A stretch of 64,000 nucleotides of DNA. Source: Iris pallida. Taxonomy: Eukaryota; Streptophyta; Magnoliopsida; Asparagales; Iridaceae. Below are positions 1 through 11,300 of this stretch, piece after piece (the first letter of the stretch is position 1; each line of letters begins with the position of its first letter). A model generated the notes under the pieces. That model saw only the letters and a list, made by a program, of their open reading frames with translations, ran no database searches and had not been told where the DNA came from. Position numbers and translations under genes: made by a program. Where the stretch lies: NCBI GenBank assembly GCA_029216955.1, contig JANAVB010023996.1, positions 12,299,633 through 12,363,632 on the forward strand, written 5' to 3'.

Positions 1-2353
1 ATCCGGATTACTAGACGACAATTTTATTGCGGTTTGGCGAAATCGCTCAATATAGTTCCTTGTCAGCTCCTTCTCCCCTTGGACGACGTCCACGAGGGTG
101 GAAATTATGATGTCCTGTCCTACTTCGTAGAATCTCTCTAAGAACATGCGCTTGAAGCTGGCGAAGGAGTGGATGCAGTTGTCTGGCTGGTTGCGGTACC
201 AGTCGAAGGCGACCCCTTCAAATGCCCCAATGAATAATCGCGTAAGGATAGCATCATCATGGGGCAGATGGTCGGTGGTGACCTCGAAGTAAGTGATATA
301 CCGACTCGCGGAGGTCTTACCATCATAAGGATTGATGTTGAACGGCTTATATCTTGGTGGGAAGGGGACATCCCTCCATGCAGCAGGGTATGGTTGCCGT
401 ATTCTGAGGTCTTGAGAGTTTTCTCGAGCGTAAAAAATGGCTCGGAGCTCCTGGACCTCTTTTTTTGCTTCTCTGGCTTCATCTGCAGCGGTGGGAGCCG
501 ACATTTTAGGGGGATTATTGCCCGGGTTTGGGGTCGCTGAATTTGAGTCCGTATTGACCGCGGGACCCGCGCTTGTTTGGCCAGGCGTCCCTCCTTGCAG
601 AATTGGAAGAGCCGTTTTGATCTCATCTATAGACTTGACCAAGGCATGCAGTATGGCCTCTAGAGAGTCGATGCGTTGGCGATCACTGGAACCACCTTGG
701 TTGTTGTTCGTCATGAACACCGTCCTTACACGAGGGAAGATGGAAGTAACGGGAGAGGACGTGCCCTTCGAGTCATACCCCTGTACCGAGAAGTCATCGG
801 GGTATGTGGGAATATTCTCCTCTGGTTCGGACTCAGAAGGAATAGTACCCCCAACTTCAGAGCATGCTTCATCTTGAGAGTCGTGGACGTCCTCGGGGAC
901 GTCGACATCTGCTGTATCTGACGGGAGAGTCGTTTCATCAGGCTCATCTCCTTGGAACATCGGATTATCATGGACGTTCTGAGTAGTGCTACACCAGTTT
1001 CAGTATCCCCCTGTAGTGTGGATGATGAATCTCCTACTGTAGTAGATTTCGTCTTCGAACGGGTACCTTGGAAAACTACGGTGGTGGACAACCGTTTAGA
1101 CGACAGTTTCTTAGTCACAGTGGTTGAAATCTTCGGATTAGAAATGTTTATTTTCTTCCCTCTCCCATCGGCAGGGATTTTCTGAGCGAAGTTACAAGAG
1201 ACGACGGGAGGCGCTTCGTCCTCTGAGCTTGGTCGTTGCAGCCTTTGGAAAATAGATTGCCGGTCTTCTCTTGCTGTCGCGTTGTTGCAACAGTAGTTGA
1301 CAATGATTTGGGTACAGTGATGTCCGTGGGAGGACTCTTTGCATACCGGGTCCTCTTCTCTTTTCTTGTGCTTGTGGAGGTTAACCTCTCGCAAGTCGGA
1401 CGGGTCTGGAACCACCATGTTTGCTTCCTGGGTTTTGGAAGACTTTTGGAAACCACTCTGTCCGTTTGCCGCCAGAGGTTGGACTCGAGTGGTTCTGTAC
1501 AACTTCCCATCAGAGGCCCGTATAACAGTGTGTGGAGCGCTCGGATGGTCAGAGGTTGGGACAGCCGACTGAGCTCGCCGAGCTCGTGCTGCCCTTGACT
1601 TCTTCACTCGAGCGCCTGAAGGTGCATAGTACGAAGAGTCAAAGTGATGATGCAGAGAGTCAGACATATTCTCTTGGGTACATGAGAGATCAGGACCATA
1701 GAAGAGGCAATCGAAGACTGAGCCTGAGCTGCGTGGAGCAGGCAGTATGCGGCTGGATTCAACAATCTTCATGCGGCTGGCAGTTGTGGCCGCATAGGCT
1801 TTCTTCGTACGGCTGGAAGTCTCGGCCGCATGAGTTTTCTCGATACGACTGGAAGTTTTGACCGCATGGATATTCTTCATGCGGCTGGCAGTTTCAACCG
1901 CATGAGCATCATGCACGCGGCTGGCGGTCTTGGCCGCATGATTGTTCGGCTTCTTCCTGGAGCACATAAAATTACTCATTGTCCCTACAAGTCCAGCATC
2001 ATAGTGCTTTCCTCTGCCGAACTTGGGGATAGCAGAGTCCTCTATGGCTTGACGTGGGGCCGTATGAGAGTCGCCTTCGCCGTCTTGGGTAGCAGAGAGT
2101 ACTCCTTACAGGGCCTGGGGAGGAGCAAATGATTTTGGCCTCCACTCCCTGCGATCCTTCTTTGTAAGGGTTTGCTTCTGGACTGGGCCAGCGCTTCCGT
2201 CGGAGAGTATTTCTTCAAACGCCTGTTGGTCGAAGCGGACGACCATCTTCTGTTGCGTTGCGTAGAGCCAAGTTTGGCTGTATCCGATTGCGTCACCAAC
2301 TTCTCAGCCATAGAAAAGTTTATCCCAAGCAGAGTCGCCATCGTGTTTGCCAT
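1..2353 (-). pseudogene. gag of element T1, frameshifted and partial
   Basis: This encodes the capsid/nucleocapsid precursor of an LTR retrotransposon. Reading from 2353, a short opening (MATLLG motif at the second Met, 2341) is followed by a frameshift near 2240 and a stop near 2108. A long open stretch (1979-726) begins with five 12-residue repeats (1943-1764). The conserved core gag domain lies at about 540-1, with the FIGAFEGVAFDWYRNQPDN motif at about 255-190 and a retrotransposon-gag helix region (SFASFKRMFLERF) after it. It continues past base 1. The second Met is preferred as start because T2 has the same MATLLG opening. At least two frame changes make this a non-functional copy. The product would act in the cytoplasm, forming virus-like particles. 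Confidence 0.7.
1764..1943 (-). repeat. five tandem 36-bp units encoding a 12-residue repeat in T1 gag
   Basis: Five in-frame units follow the consensus (H/Y)A(A/V)xT(A/S)SR plus four variable residues. Each DNA unit contains ATGCGG near its start and a second ATGCGGC-like or GCCGCATG-like block in the middle. The same motif makes up the non-coding array at 3064-3300 in the LTR/leader of the same element. Confidence 0.85.
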
Positions 2354-2711
2354 TGATTGTAAAAGTACAGAACAATTTATGTAGGAGGACTGAACTTAGA
2401 CTCACAATACAAACTCGCTTGTACAAAAAAAGCCTAGGGACAAAAACCTAGGTACGGCAATCTAAGTACAATTGTTTATTTTAGATTCTGGGGGGGTGAC
2501 GATAGAGGCTCGGGAAAGCGACGGCAGCTCTGCCTTACTCCTTGGACGATCGGGTGCAGCCTTGGCTCTGGAGAAGAACTGCTTGGCATTGATGAAGAAA
2601 TGCTCTCCTTGTTCTCTCTGTATATGCTCCTCTGTCCTTTCGATCTCTGTATATTCTCTCTCTGATTCTCTGGATCCCGGGAGAGTGCTTTGCAAGGGAA
2701 TGGCACCTTGC

Positions 2712-2719
2712 TATTTATA
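2712..2719 (-). promoter_or_regulatory. TATA box of the T1 LTR
   Basis: TATAAATA on the minus strand, about 360 bases upstream of the gag start and inside the LTR/leader. Similar boxes occur at the equivalent place in T2 and in the Sire LTRs of this window. Confidence 0.6.
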
Positions 2720-3063
2720 AGAGTAGGAGGCATCATTAGGGTTTGCAATAATTACCCATTCTCAAAAGTCGGCGGTTAATGATTAATGAATCTGGACCAC
2801 TCATCTTGAATATAATAGATTTGAGCAATTAATGTGATTGCATCAAATCTTTGTAGGCAATAAATGTTGATTACCATGAATATTCATGACTTGTGATGGC
2901 TTGCCACGTGTCTAGTTTGCTCGATCTGGGCAATTATGGTGATTGCAGCAAATCCGATTTTGTTAGGATTTGTTAGCACCCACAATCCTAGGAGGATAAG
3001 ACTGCCACGTGTCTCAGTCGTCGTGAAAAGTGCCAAGTGTCTCCACTTGATCATCTTGGCAGA

Positions 3064-3300
3064 GCCGCATATGAGTGGACCGCATGAGGATGAACGGCCG
3101 CATAAAGATAGGCAGCCGCATGGGGATGAACAGCCGCATTAAGGTAAGCATCCGCATGGGGATAGGCAGCCGCATACTGATGGACGGCCGCATAAAGGAT
3201 GCATCCGCATGAAGATGGGCGGCTGCATAAAGGATACAGCCGCATGAAGATGGGCGGCCGCATGGAATGGTCGGTCGCATAAATGTAGCAGCCGTATGCC
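3064..3300 (-). repeat. GCCGCAT tandem array in the T1 LTR
   Basis: About thirteen imperfect units of 16-20 bp, each with GCCGCAT or a one-base variant, alternating with A/G-rich spacers. Four more copies follow at 3490-3570. The array produces long accidental reading frames on the minus strand (repeated MRxP/SCGCI-type peptides) that are not believable genes. Confidence 0.8.
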
Positions 3301-3599
3301 TCAGAATTTGGTGGATTCTACCAGCTGTGAGAAGATTTTCTCCTCTTCCCTAGAAATGCGCCTTTATGTCAGTCATTATTGTGCTTTTATGTCAGAGTTG
3401 TCATTTGTCAGAGCTGTCAGCCGTCAGGGCATTAAATGCAGCAAAAGACGAAAGAAAGAGTTGTTGAAGGCCACGTGGATCCTCTCTGGGCCGCATAGAC
3501 TCGTGAACCGCAGGGATCCCTGAGCCGCATGGGCTCTCTGAGCCGCATGGGGATCCTTGGCCGCATGGACCTTTCTTTATTCTTTTTCATGCTTCTACA

Positions 3600-4554
3600 A
3601 TACTACCAAGGGAGGGTGCTAGCAATGATTTGGAGCAAAGTGCATGGAGGAGTGTCATTTTTGGAAGATCTTCGTGTCGGAGCCGTGTCCTTAGGATTAT
3701 TATTGGGAATTCACTCCCAATAGGTAAAACCAATCCTCTTAAATGATTTTCTATACATATTAATTAGTTTTAAATCTATAGGATCCACCCCCATGCATGT
3801 ACCCCATTTAGATTTAAATTTGAGGCTATTTGGAGCTCTCTTGAGGATATTAGATATGTATCTTGTGTCCTGCTTGATAGATCCCAAATTAGGATACCCC
3901 ATGTGTATGTATGTATGCTAATAGTTTAAATAGATATTTAAATTCAGTTTTAGAATGGTTAAAGAGAGGATTGATCTTAGTTAAGATGGTTAGAATGAGT
4001 TTTATTTGGATACCTATGTTGGTATCCAAGTACCTTGGCCTACATGTGTTTCTTTTGTCCAAAATAACTCAAATTCGTCATAATATTCATCCACGTTTTT
4101 ATTAACCAAAGAAACTTAGAAATGTGATAACTTTTAGCTTATAACTCCGATTATTCTCCTTTTTTTAAGGAACCATATCGAAGTTGGCATTCCAAATATA
4201 TATATTAATAGGTAAAATACATTCTAAAACTTTCTGTAAAACTGTTTGAGTTTCAGCTGTCCGAAAGACAAATGTGTTTCGGTGTTTACACGATTTCGGG
4301 AGCTTTCGGACACGAAAATGTTAACCGTTTAAAGTTTTGGAAAGCTAATACGAAAGACTACAACATACTTTAATCCTAGAATTTAGTGAAGTCCCAATTG
4401 GTACAGTATTGGTTTTAAGTAAAAGAGTGACTATACGATATAGGCATTTTGTGTAACCTATGAGCCTATGTAGTATGGATATTAAGTGAATGTTGGTATC
4501 ATAGATTATCAAGTATATGTATGTTATAGTACATATATATATATATATATATAT
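3600..4554 (+). repeat. LTR A, left fragment
   Basis: Aligns by eye with 22013-22960 and 28487-29400. It begins with the ACTACCAAGGGAGGGTGCTAGC block and contains the conserved CCCAATAGGTAAAAC site at 3715-3729. It ends in a TA run (4532-4555), where the LINE is inserted. The first about 850 bases of this LTR are separated from it by element T1 and lie outside the window. Confidence 0.85.
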
Positions 4555-4576
4555 ACTTTGGGTCTGCTCGTTGTCT

Positions 4577-4885
4577 CCGTCAAGGAGACCTTCTCTCGCC
4601 GGCTCTATTCATTATAGCACATGACACCCTGAGTCATAGAATGGCCTACTTGAGCATTTACGGGCACATCAAACATTTCAGTAGTAGACTGAATGCTATG
4701 AAGGTATCACACTTATTTTACGTAGACGATAGCTTGATGTTCATTAACAGAGGTCAAAAAAGTGTGGACTGCCTTATGGCTACGCTCAAGGAATATTCGG
4801 AGATATCGGGTCAGGTAATCAATCTATCTAAACCTTCTCTTATTGTGTCCAACAAACCCCAGATGTGTGAGCAGGCCGATAGTAT
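4577..4885 (+). pseudogene. LINE reverse transcriptase, upstream fragment
   Basis: The reading frame shows RQGDLLSPALF (the conserved QGDPLSP-type motif), then LFYVDDSLMF, which is the RT catalytic [FY]xDD motif, and SGQVINLSKPS, the usual following LINE motif. Upstream endonuclease and RT fingers are missing because of 5' truncation. The frame is broken only by the copia insertion: removing that element and one AGTAT copy lets the same codon phase continue at 14393. The reaction would be target-primed cDNA synthesis in the nucleus. Confidence 0.85.
4881..4885. repeat. target-site duplication AGTAT (partner at 14388-14392)
   Basis: Identical AGTAT flanks the outer ends of the copia LTRs. The LINE reading frame is continuous when one copy is removed, which confirms the boundaries. 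Confidence 0.95.
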
Positions 4886-5411
4886 TGTAGGAATGAAATC
4901 TTAAAGCAGAATACTCTAGAAAGGGGGTGAATAGAGGTGGCAGCGGAATAATGCTAATTAATAATTGTTAGGAGCAAGATCACAGAATAATAATCACAAC
5001 TAAATAATGTAAAGGCAGAGATAAGAAAGCAAAGGCAAAGATAGCGATGTATACTGGTTTTTCTCTGTTGAGGACTAGTCCAGTCGGTAGAACTCTTGCT
5101 ACCAGTTGAATCTACTATTGGCAAAACCGTAAGTTTTCTTACGAAGTCCTTGCAACTTATAAAATGCGAGCTTTGATACGAAGAACTCGTCCAACTTCAA
5201 TTGTGAAGAGGTATTCTTCTATCAAGCCTTCTGATTAAAATCATCCAGAAACTTCTAGACCGCACCGCACTGGCAAATCGACTAGAGGATTATAACTGGC
5301 TTGGGATCTGAAAATTAAAGCTCGAGAAAAACTCTTTGGAAGACAGTAGGCTTTGAATAGAGAGAAGAATTGAAAGTGAATGAGTGAGTTAAAAAGATTG
5401 AAATCCTTCTC

Positions 5412-5419
5412 TATTTATA
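5412..5419 (-). promoter_or_regulatory. TATA box in the Sire 3' LTR
   Basis: TATAAATA on the coding strand, conserved at 13860-13867 in the 5' LTR, where it would drive element transcription. Confidence 0.6.
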
Positions 5420-5548
5420 GGAGTTCCAAAGACAGAATTCTGGCAGAATTCGAGCAAAATTCGGGCAGAATTCGATGAGCAAATCTCGGTCAAATCTGCA
5501 ACTGCAGGAGGACCAAGTTCCAAGGAATTCAAAAAAAACGGCCACTAA

Positions 5549-5602
5549 CCGAACTCTGGCCGAACTCTGGCCAAACTCTGGCCGAACTCTGGCCGAGTTC
5601 TG
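5549..5602. repeat. 11-bp tandem repeat CCGAACTCTGG (five units)
   Basis: Five consecutive units, the third and fifth with substitutions. The 5' LTR has about three at 13988-14020. Related motifs recur at 7984-8025 within the element and at 48533-48570 in a separate LTR remnant. Confidence 0.85.
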
Positions 5603-5970
5603 TCAGGGTTAGGTTAGGGTTTTTAAAATTAGATTTTGGGAAATTTTGAAAACCTTTTTGGAGCTTTTGTAAATACGAATGTTTTTCAACACTAAGGACA
5701 TTTTAAAAACATTTTAAAATTATTTTGAAATAGCCTATTTGCCAGTACGACTCGGTGTACAAAGTATTCCTAGACTCAAATAAAATAAAAAATACATTGC
5801 TCAAAGAAATACAGACCCAAACAGGCAAACAACGCTTAGGTCTTGAACTGAGTAGATAGCCGTTCTTGATCATGTCCAAGAGTCCGAGATATCATGACTA
5901 GCTCCATATATCGAGACAGAGTTTGATCAATTATTAAAATTAGTTTGACCATATGACCAATGGGCCAACA

Positions 5971-5986
5971 ATCTCCTCCATTTTGA
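5971..5986 (-). other. polypurine tract of the Sire-like element
   Basis: On the coding strand AAAATGGAGGAGAT directly precedes the 3' LTR start TGTTGGCC. This is the expected position and composition of the plus-strand cDNA primer. Confidence 0.75.
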
Positions 5987-6461
5987 TAATTGACAAACTA
6001 TGAATAATATAACATCTTTTGAGATAAGATACCACAAAAATTGTTCAATCCTTGTATTATTCTCAAGACAAAATGTTAGATCCTTTTTCTCTCCCGTTGT
6101 CACTTAGCAAAATAATTGCGAAGAAATAGGCACCCCCGCAGTTAATGCATAAGCTACAACAGTGAAAAAACACAAGAAAATAATATCTTATGCAGTGAGA
6201 ATATACAAGACATAACATAGAAGTAGTTCACAGGCAGTTTATAATATAGAAGCAAATAAATATTCTATAAAGAATAAATAAACTGATATGAAAGAAAAAC
6301 TATGCATCCCATAAAAATAAAATGATGTTCAAGAGACATCAAGAAATATCCAGTCCAAGTCTGATAATAAAAGCTAAAAAGAAAGGAACTTGGAATGTCG
6401 GAGCATTTCCAAGTGTACAGTAGACAATAACTAAGTCTCAAAATCAGCTAATATATCATCA

Positions 6462-7700
6462 TCACATCTCCTCTTCATCATCATCATCATCATCATCAGC
6501 CTGATCGGCACGTCCAGAAGGACCAGCTCCAGAAGTACCAGCTCCAGAAGGGTGTGGAGTAGCACCAGAACTGCGATACCAATCATAAGCGTTACCGGAC
6601 TGAAAGTAGGCATGAACAGCCTCATCCTCACAGCGGTAACCAGAAAAGGCTGGATCTCTAGGAATAGAACCGGCAGAATGTCCAGTCTGAGCAAATCGGA
6701 GATCAGCTAAAGAATTTGCTATCGCCTGATAACGAGTAACATCGCAAAACTCACGTTCGCGGGCCATATCTGTCATCGAGACGTACAAATTAGAAAGATG
6801 CTGGTGTATGACATCAAAGGACATGGCATACTGCTGAGTAGGTGGAGGAGGTGGAGCAGTAGGAGGAGCAGCAGCAGTCATACTACGACGAGATAGCTTA
6901 AGAAACTTGGGCTCAGGGTCTTGAGTACAAGTTGACAGATTAATGTCAAAACGCTGGAAGATGCGTGGGAGAATCATCGCATAAGAGAGATTTCTATCTC
7001 TTGCACGACAACGTCCCATCATCTGGATAATAGTCTTAGGACAGAAAAAGAAATCCCCTTAAGAATATGATACATAGCAGACAGCTCAAGTGATGTGACA
7101 TCATCCTTTGAAGTAGACTTCGAAAGGAGAGTGGAGTAGATGATGCGATGCAATTCAAAACTAAACAAGTTCAAGTTATTTACCTTGAACTTTCCAGAGC
7201 GAACTCGATCAGGGGCATAGAGTTCAGCTTTGAAACTAGCAAGTGTCGTACCATCGTGGAAATCAAATTCAGTGATATCATCAAGCGGTGCACCTTCGTT
7301 AGACATACCTAGGATTTCTGCTAAGAGGATATCATTGAACTCGATATCTAGTCCGCCAACACGAGTACTTACGTCAAACGTGTTTAGTACGATATTGTAA
7401 TAGAAAAGTCTAATGGCATTAGTAGCTACCGGGAAACAAAGTTTAACAAAGTGTTGTAACCCTAATGCCCTAAAATAAGGGCGGTGTTCTGGAAACACAG
7501 TTCATTTGATAGGAGCGCCTATGCATATAGATCTCATAGAGAAGTCTTCATCCCACAGAAGGGCTTGATCTAGGGTTTGAAAACAAAACCCATCGAACAC
7601 GCCATCGCTCGATTGAACTGGTGAAAAGAGGGAATCTGTGGGTGGATTTGAAGATGATCCTTCCTCACTAGGTTGGTCGTCTTCTTCCTCTTGAAGGGGT
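6462..7700 (-). pseudogene. third ORF (env-like position) of the Sire-like element
   Basis: A protein of about 400 residues encoded after RNase H and before the polypurine tract. Visible pieces: an acidic Glu/Asp/Ser/Pro-rich start (about 7690-7580), a stop at 7504-7506 explicable as CGA to TGA, a folded-looking segment 7498-7065 (FPEHRPYFRALGLQ, VGGLDIEFNDILLAEILGM), then a frameshift at a T-rich run near 7065. The second half, 7022-6462, has a proline stretch and ends in poly-Asp/Glu. It resembles proteins annotated as putative plant transposon protein in plant retroelements. I see no clear signal peptide or membrane segment, so an envelope role is not supported. Function unknown. Confidence 0.6.
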
Positions 7701-8319
7701 TGAATCCCTTAGGTATTATGCAAATAAAGTAAATATTTACGAATTTAAAAGGAGGATAAATACGGAGTTATACCTCCCGAGATTCAAGTATGCTGTAGAG
7801 GACAACGATCTCCGCACGAATCTAAAATTTGGATGGATTTTACCACGTAGATTGGGAGAAACAAAGTGGTGAAAAACTAGGGTTTGGAGAGCTTCGCGCG
7901 GCTGCTGTTGCTGTAGAAGAGTTTTTAGAAGCAATGAAGAAGAAGAGGCTCTCGGGTTCTGGTTATATAACCAGATACCACTAACCGAATTCGGTCCGAA
8001 CTCTGGCCGAATTCGCCTAGGGGTTCTGTTAGTTGGTTTGGGCCACTTTCTTTTTCATTGACTCATTTCAAAATTTTAATTCAAAGATTAGTAATTTCAA
8101 CCTTCAATTAATATAATTAATATTATTTTATAGATTAAATTTTGTTACACAGCGACTGTCTCAGATTAGCTGTAGGAGTACTGTTCCAGTTGGCGGAGGT
8201 TCACCGGAGAACTCTTAAGTACCGCTTCGCTTCAACCGTAGTTGTGGTGACAGACAGACTCTTTTTAGGCTTGTCTCTAACACAATTTTTGCGTATTAAA
8301 ATATAATCATAAAACGAAA
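7701..8319 (-). other. spacer between Sire RNase H and the third ORF
   Basis: No convincing gene. On the coding strand it has a pyrimidine-rich stretch followed by a 65-codon open frame (7934-7737) that may be leader for the third ORF. CCGAA-type motifs like those of the LTR repeat lie at 7984-8025. Splice-like sequences are present but cannot be judged without RNA. Confidence 0.4.
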
Positions 8320-11300
8320 TTAATTAACATTATTGACGTCCAAAATTCCCAATTCTCGATGTAAATAATTGAAACGATCTTCTGCTAGAGGTTTTATGAA
8401 GATGTCAGCTAATTGATTCTTGGTGTCTATGTATACAAGGTCAATATCTCCATTCTGATGATGATCTCTAAGAAAATGATGTCTGATCTCGATATGCTTA
8501 GTACGAGAGTGACATACTGGATTCTTAGTCAAATTAATTGTGCCCGTGTTGTCACAGAAAATGGGAATGTGTGTGTAAAATAAATCATAGTTTTCCAAGG
8601 TTTGTTTCATCCACAAAATATGAGCACAATAACGTCCTGCGGCGATATACTCAGCCTCTGTTGTTGATAGGGCTACAGAATTTTACTTTTTACTAAACCA
8701 TGAGACTAAAGCCTTGCCTAAGAAATGACATGTGCAGCTGGTACTTTTTCTATCAACTTTGTATCCAGCAAAATCTGCATCCGAGTAACCAATAAGGTCA
8801 AAGGACTTGGTTTTGGAATACCATAAGCCAACAGAAGAAGTGCCCTTAAGGTATCGAAAGATACGCTTAACTGCGCATATATGTGATTCCTTTTGATTAG
8901 CTTGAAAATGTGCACACAGGCAAATACTAAACATAATATCTGGATGACTAGCAGTTAAATAAAGTAAACTACTGATCATACCTCGATATTTACGTGTGTC
9001 GACAGGTTTGCCTTGTTCATCAATATCAAGCTTTGTTGAAGTTGCCATCGGAGTGCCAATAGGTTTGACATTGTCCAGTTCAAACTTCTTTAGCAAATCT
9101 TTTGTGTACTTGGCTTGATTTATGAAGGTCCCATTGGCAGTTTGTTTGATTTGCAGTCCGAGAAAGAATTTTACCTCTTCCATCATGCTCATCTCAAACT
9201 CATTCTGCATACACTTAGAGAATTCTTGACAAAGAGATTCATCAGTAGATCCAAATATAATATCATCAACATAGACTTGTATTAAAAGAAGCTTGCCATT
9301 AAAAGACTTAATAAACAAAGTAGTGTCAACCTTGCCCTTTGAAAAACCGTTGTCAAGTAGGAAAGATCTTAGACGATCATACCAAGCACGAGGGGCTTGT
9401 TTTAGACCGTATAAAGTTTTCTTCAACTTGAAAACATGATCAGGGTTTTTAAAATTTGTGAAACCTAGAGGTTGTGCTACAAAAACTTCTTCTTTTATAA
9501 AACCATTTAAAAATACACTCTTGACATCCACTTGAAATAATTTGAAATTATGAAAACATGCAAATGCACATAACATGCGAATGGATTCTAATCTCGCAAC
9601 TGGGGCATAAGTTTTATCGTAGTCGATACCTTCTTCCTGATTGTATCCTTGAGCTACTAGTCGAGCCTTATTATGAGTCACTAAACCATTCTCGTTAATT
9701 TTATTTTGGAATACCCAACGGGTGCCAATGACCGAATGATCAATAGGCTTGGAAACAAGTTCCCAAACTTGATTCCGTTCAAATTGGTTTAATTCCTCTT
9801 GCATAGCATCTATCTAAAAATTATTACTACATGCTTCATCAATGGTTTTGGGCTCTAGCTACAAAATAAATGCAACACTAGAAATAATATCTCTACTGGA
9901 TGTACGAGTACTTACACCTTTGGTAATATCACCAATTACCAAATCCTTTGGATGATCAGCCGTAAATTTCAATCTTTTCGGCAGACTCCGAAGGTAGCTG
10001 GTTCCTGGATCTTCTCTAGGAGGATCAGCTAGTGCTGAGCTTGGTAGAGAATCAGCTGGTGTTGAGCTTGGTAAAGTTAGATCTTCGTCATTGTCATCGA
10101 TAGTCATTTGATTCAATTCAACAAAGGTGATGTTGATTGATTCTTCGATGATCATAGTTCGTTTGTTGAAGACTCTGTATCCTTTGCTCTTGGCCGCATA
10201 ACCTAAAAATATACCTTCATCGGGCTTTTCAACAAACTTTCCTAAATTATCTTTTGTATTAAGAATAAAGCATTTACAACCAAATATTCTAAAATATGAA
10301 ACTGATGGAATTCTATCAAACCATAACTCAAATGGAGTCTTCTTCGATTTGGGTCGAATTAGAACTCTATTGAGAACAAAACAAGCTGTATTAACAGCTT
10401 CAACCCAAAAATATTTGGGTAGACTAAACTGGTTTAACATTACACTGGCCATTTCGGATAGAGTTTTGTTCTTACGTTCCACAACTCCATTTTGTTTTGG
10501 AGTCCTAGGGCAGGAGAACTCGTGTATGAAATCGTATGTGTCACAAAATTGCTCAAACTCTGCATTCTCGAATTTGCCACCATGATCGCTTCTAATACGA
10601 GTGATCATGTAACCTTTTTCATTCTGTACTTTCATACAAAAGGCGACAAATTCGGATAATACATCATTTTTGCATGTCAAAAAGTATACCCATGTGTATC
10701 TAGAGTATTCATCTACAATTACAAAAGCATATAACTTACCTCCGAGGCTAGCAACTCTGTTAGGACCAAATAAGTCCATATGTAGCAATTATAGAGGTCT
10801 AGTAGTACATACTGCATTTACTGAGTTGAATGTGGATCTGGTAGCTTTATTTTTTTACATTGGCTGCATACCGAATCCTTCTTGAATGTTATGTCCGGTA
10901 AACCGTGTACTAGCTTCTTCATGGATAATCTTGAGATTGTGTCCATATTTACGTGACCGAGTCTCATATGCCACAGATGACTCTCATCACTTTTAGCCAT
11001 TAAGCATCTACCTGAAATGTTAGTTTCTTCCAACAAATAGAAAATATATATGTTATCTTCCCTGATACCTTCAAAGATAGTACTACCAGTTGAGCTATCA
11101 ACTATAGTACATTTGTCTTTGCTAAAGTTGATGCCATAACCATGATCAGCTAAATGACTTATGCTGAGTAGATTATGTTTCAACTCGGTAACCAGACAAA
11201 CATCCTTAATCATAGGATAGGGAGACTTACCAACATCACCGATACCAATGATATACCCTTTCAAGTTGTTACCGAAGGAGACATAACCTTCCTTCTTCTT

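Larger units (their letters stand above)
1..3599 (-). mobile_element. Tat-like Ty3/gypsy element T1, 5' part (runs off the left edge)
   Basis: This is the 5' portion of an LTR retrotransposon read right to left: LTR/leader, gag amino-terminal region, then the core gag domain at the window edge. The right boundary is placed at 3599 because sequence from 3600 on matches the unbroken LTRs at about 22013 and 28487, and the element then starts with TG on the minus strand. ATACT at 3600-3604 would be one target-site copy; the other lies outside the window. The gag opening resembles that of element T2 at about 43600, so the two are related. Protease, RT and integrase are not present here. The Tat assignment rests on the gag type and is moderate. 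Confidence 0.7.
2354..3599 (-). repeat. LTR and leader of element T1
   Basis: The region lies between the gag start and the outer end of T1. It holds a TATAAATA box, three CACGTG G-boxes (2905-2910, 3006-3011, 3472-3477; the first two in the longer form GCCACGTGTC) and a GCCGCAT-rich array. The outer end (3599) is supported by the junction with the interrupted LTR. I could not locate the inner LTR end or a clear primer-binding site, so the LTR/leader division is unresolved. Confidence 0.55.
4886..5970 (-). repeat. 3' LTR of the Sire-like element
   Basis: 1085 bases, matching 13337-14387 almost throughout by eye. It holds TATAAATA (minus strand, 5412-5419). An 11-bp tandem repeat with consensus CCGAACTCTGG is present in five units at 5549-5602; the other LTR has fewer, which explains part of the 34-base length difference. 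Confidence 0.92.

Noticed and set aside
138..626. 162-codon minus-strand frame near the left edge as a separate gene
   Set aside because: The conserved gag core is in a different frame over the same bases, so this is a shadow frame.
3014..3280. Minus-strand frames with repeated MRPxI / SCGCI peptides
   Set aside because: They are translations of the GCCGCAT array in an LTR; several frames are open at once.
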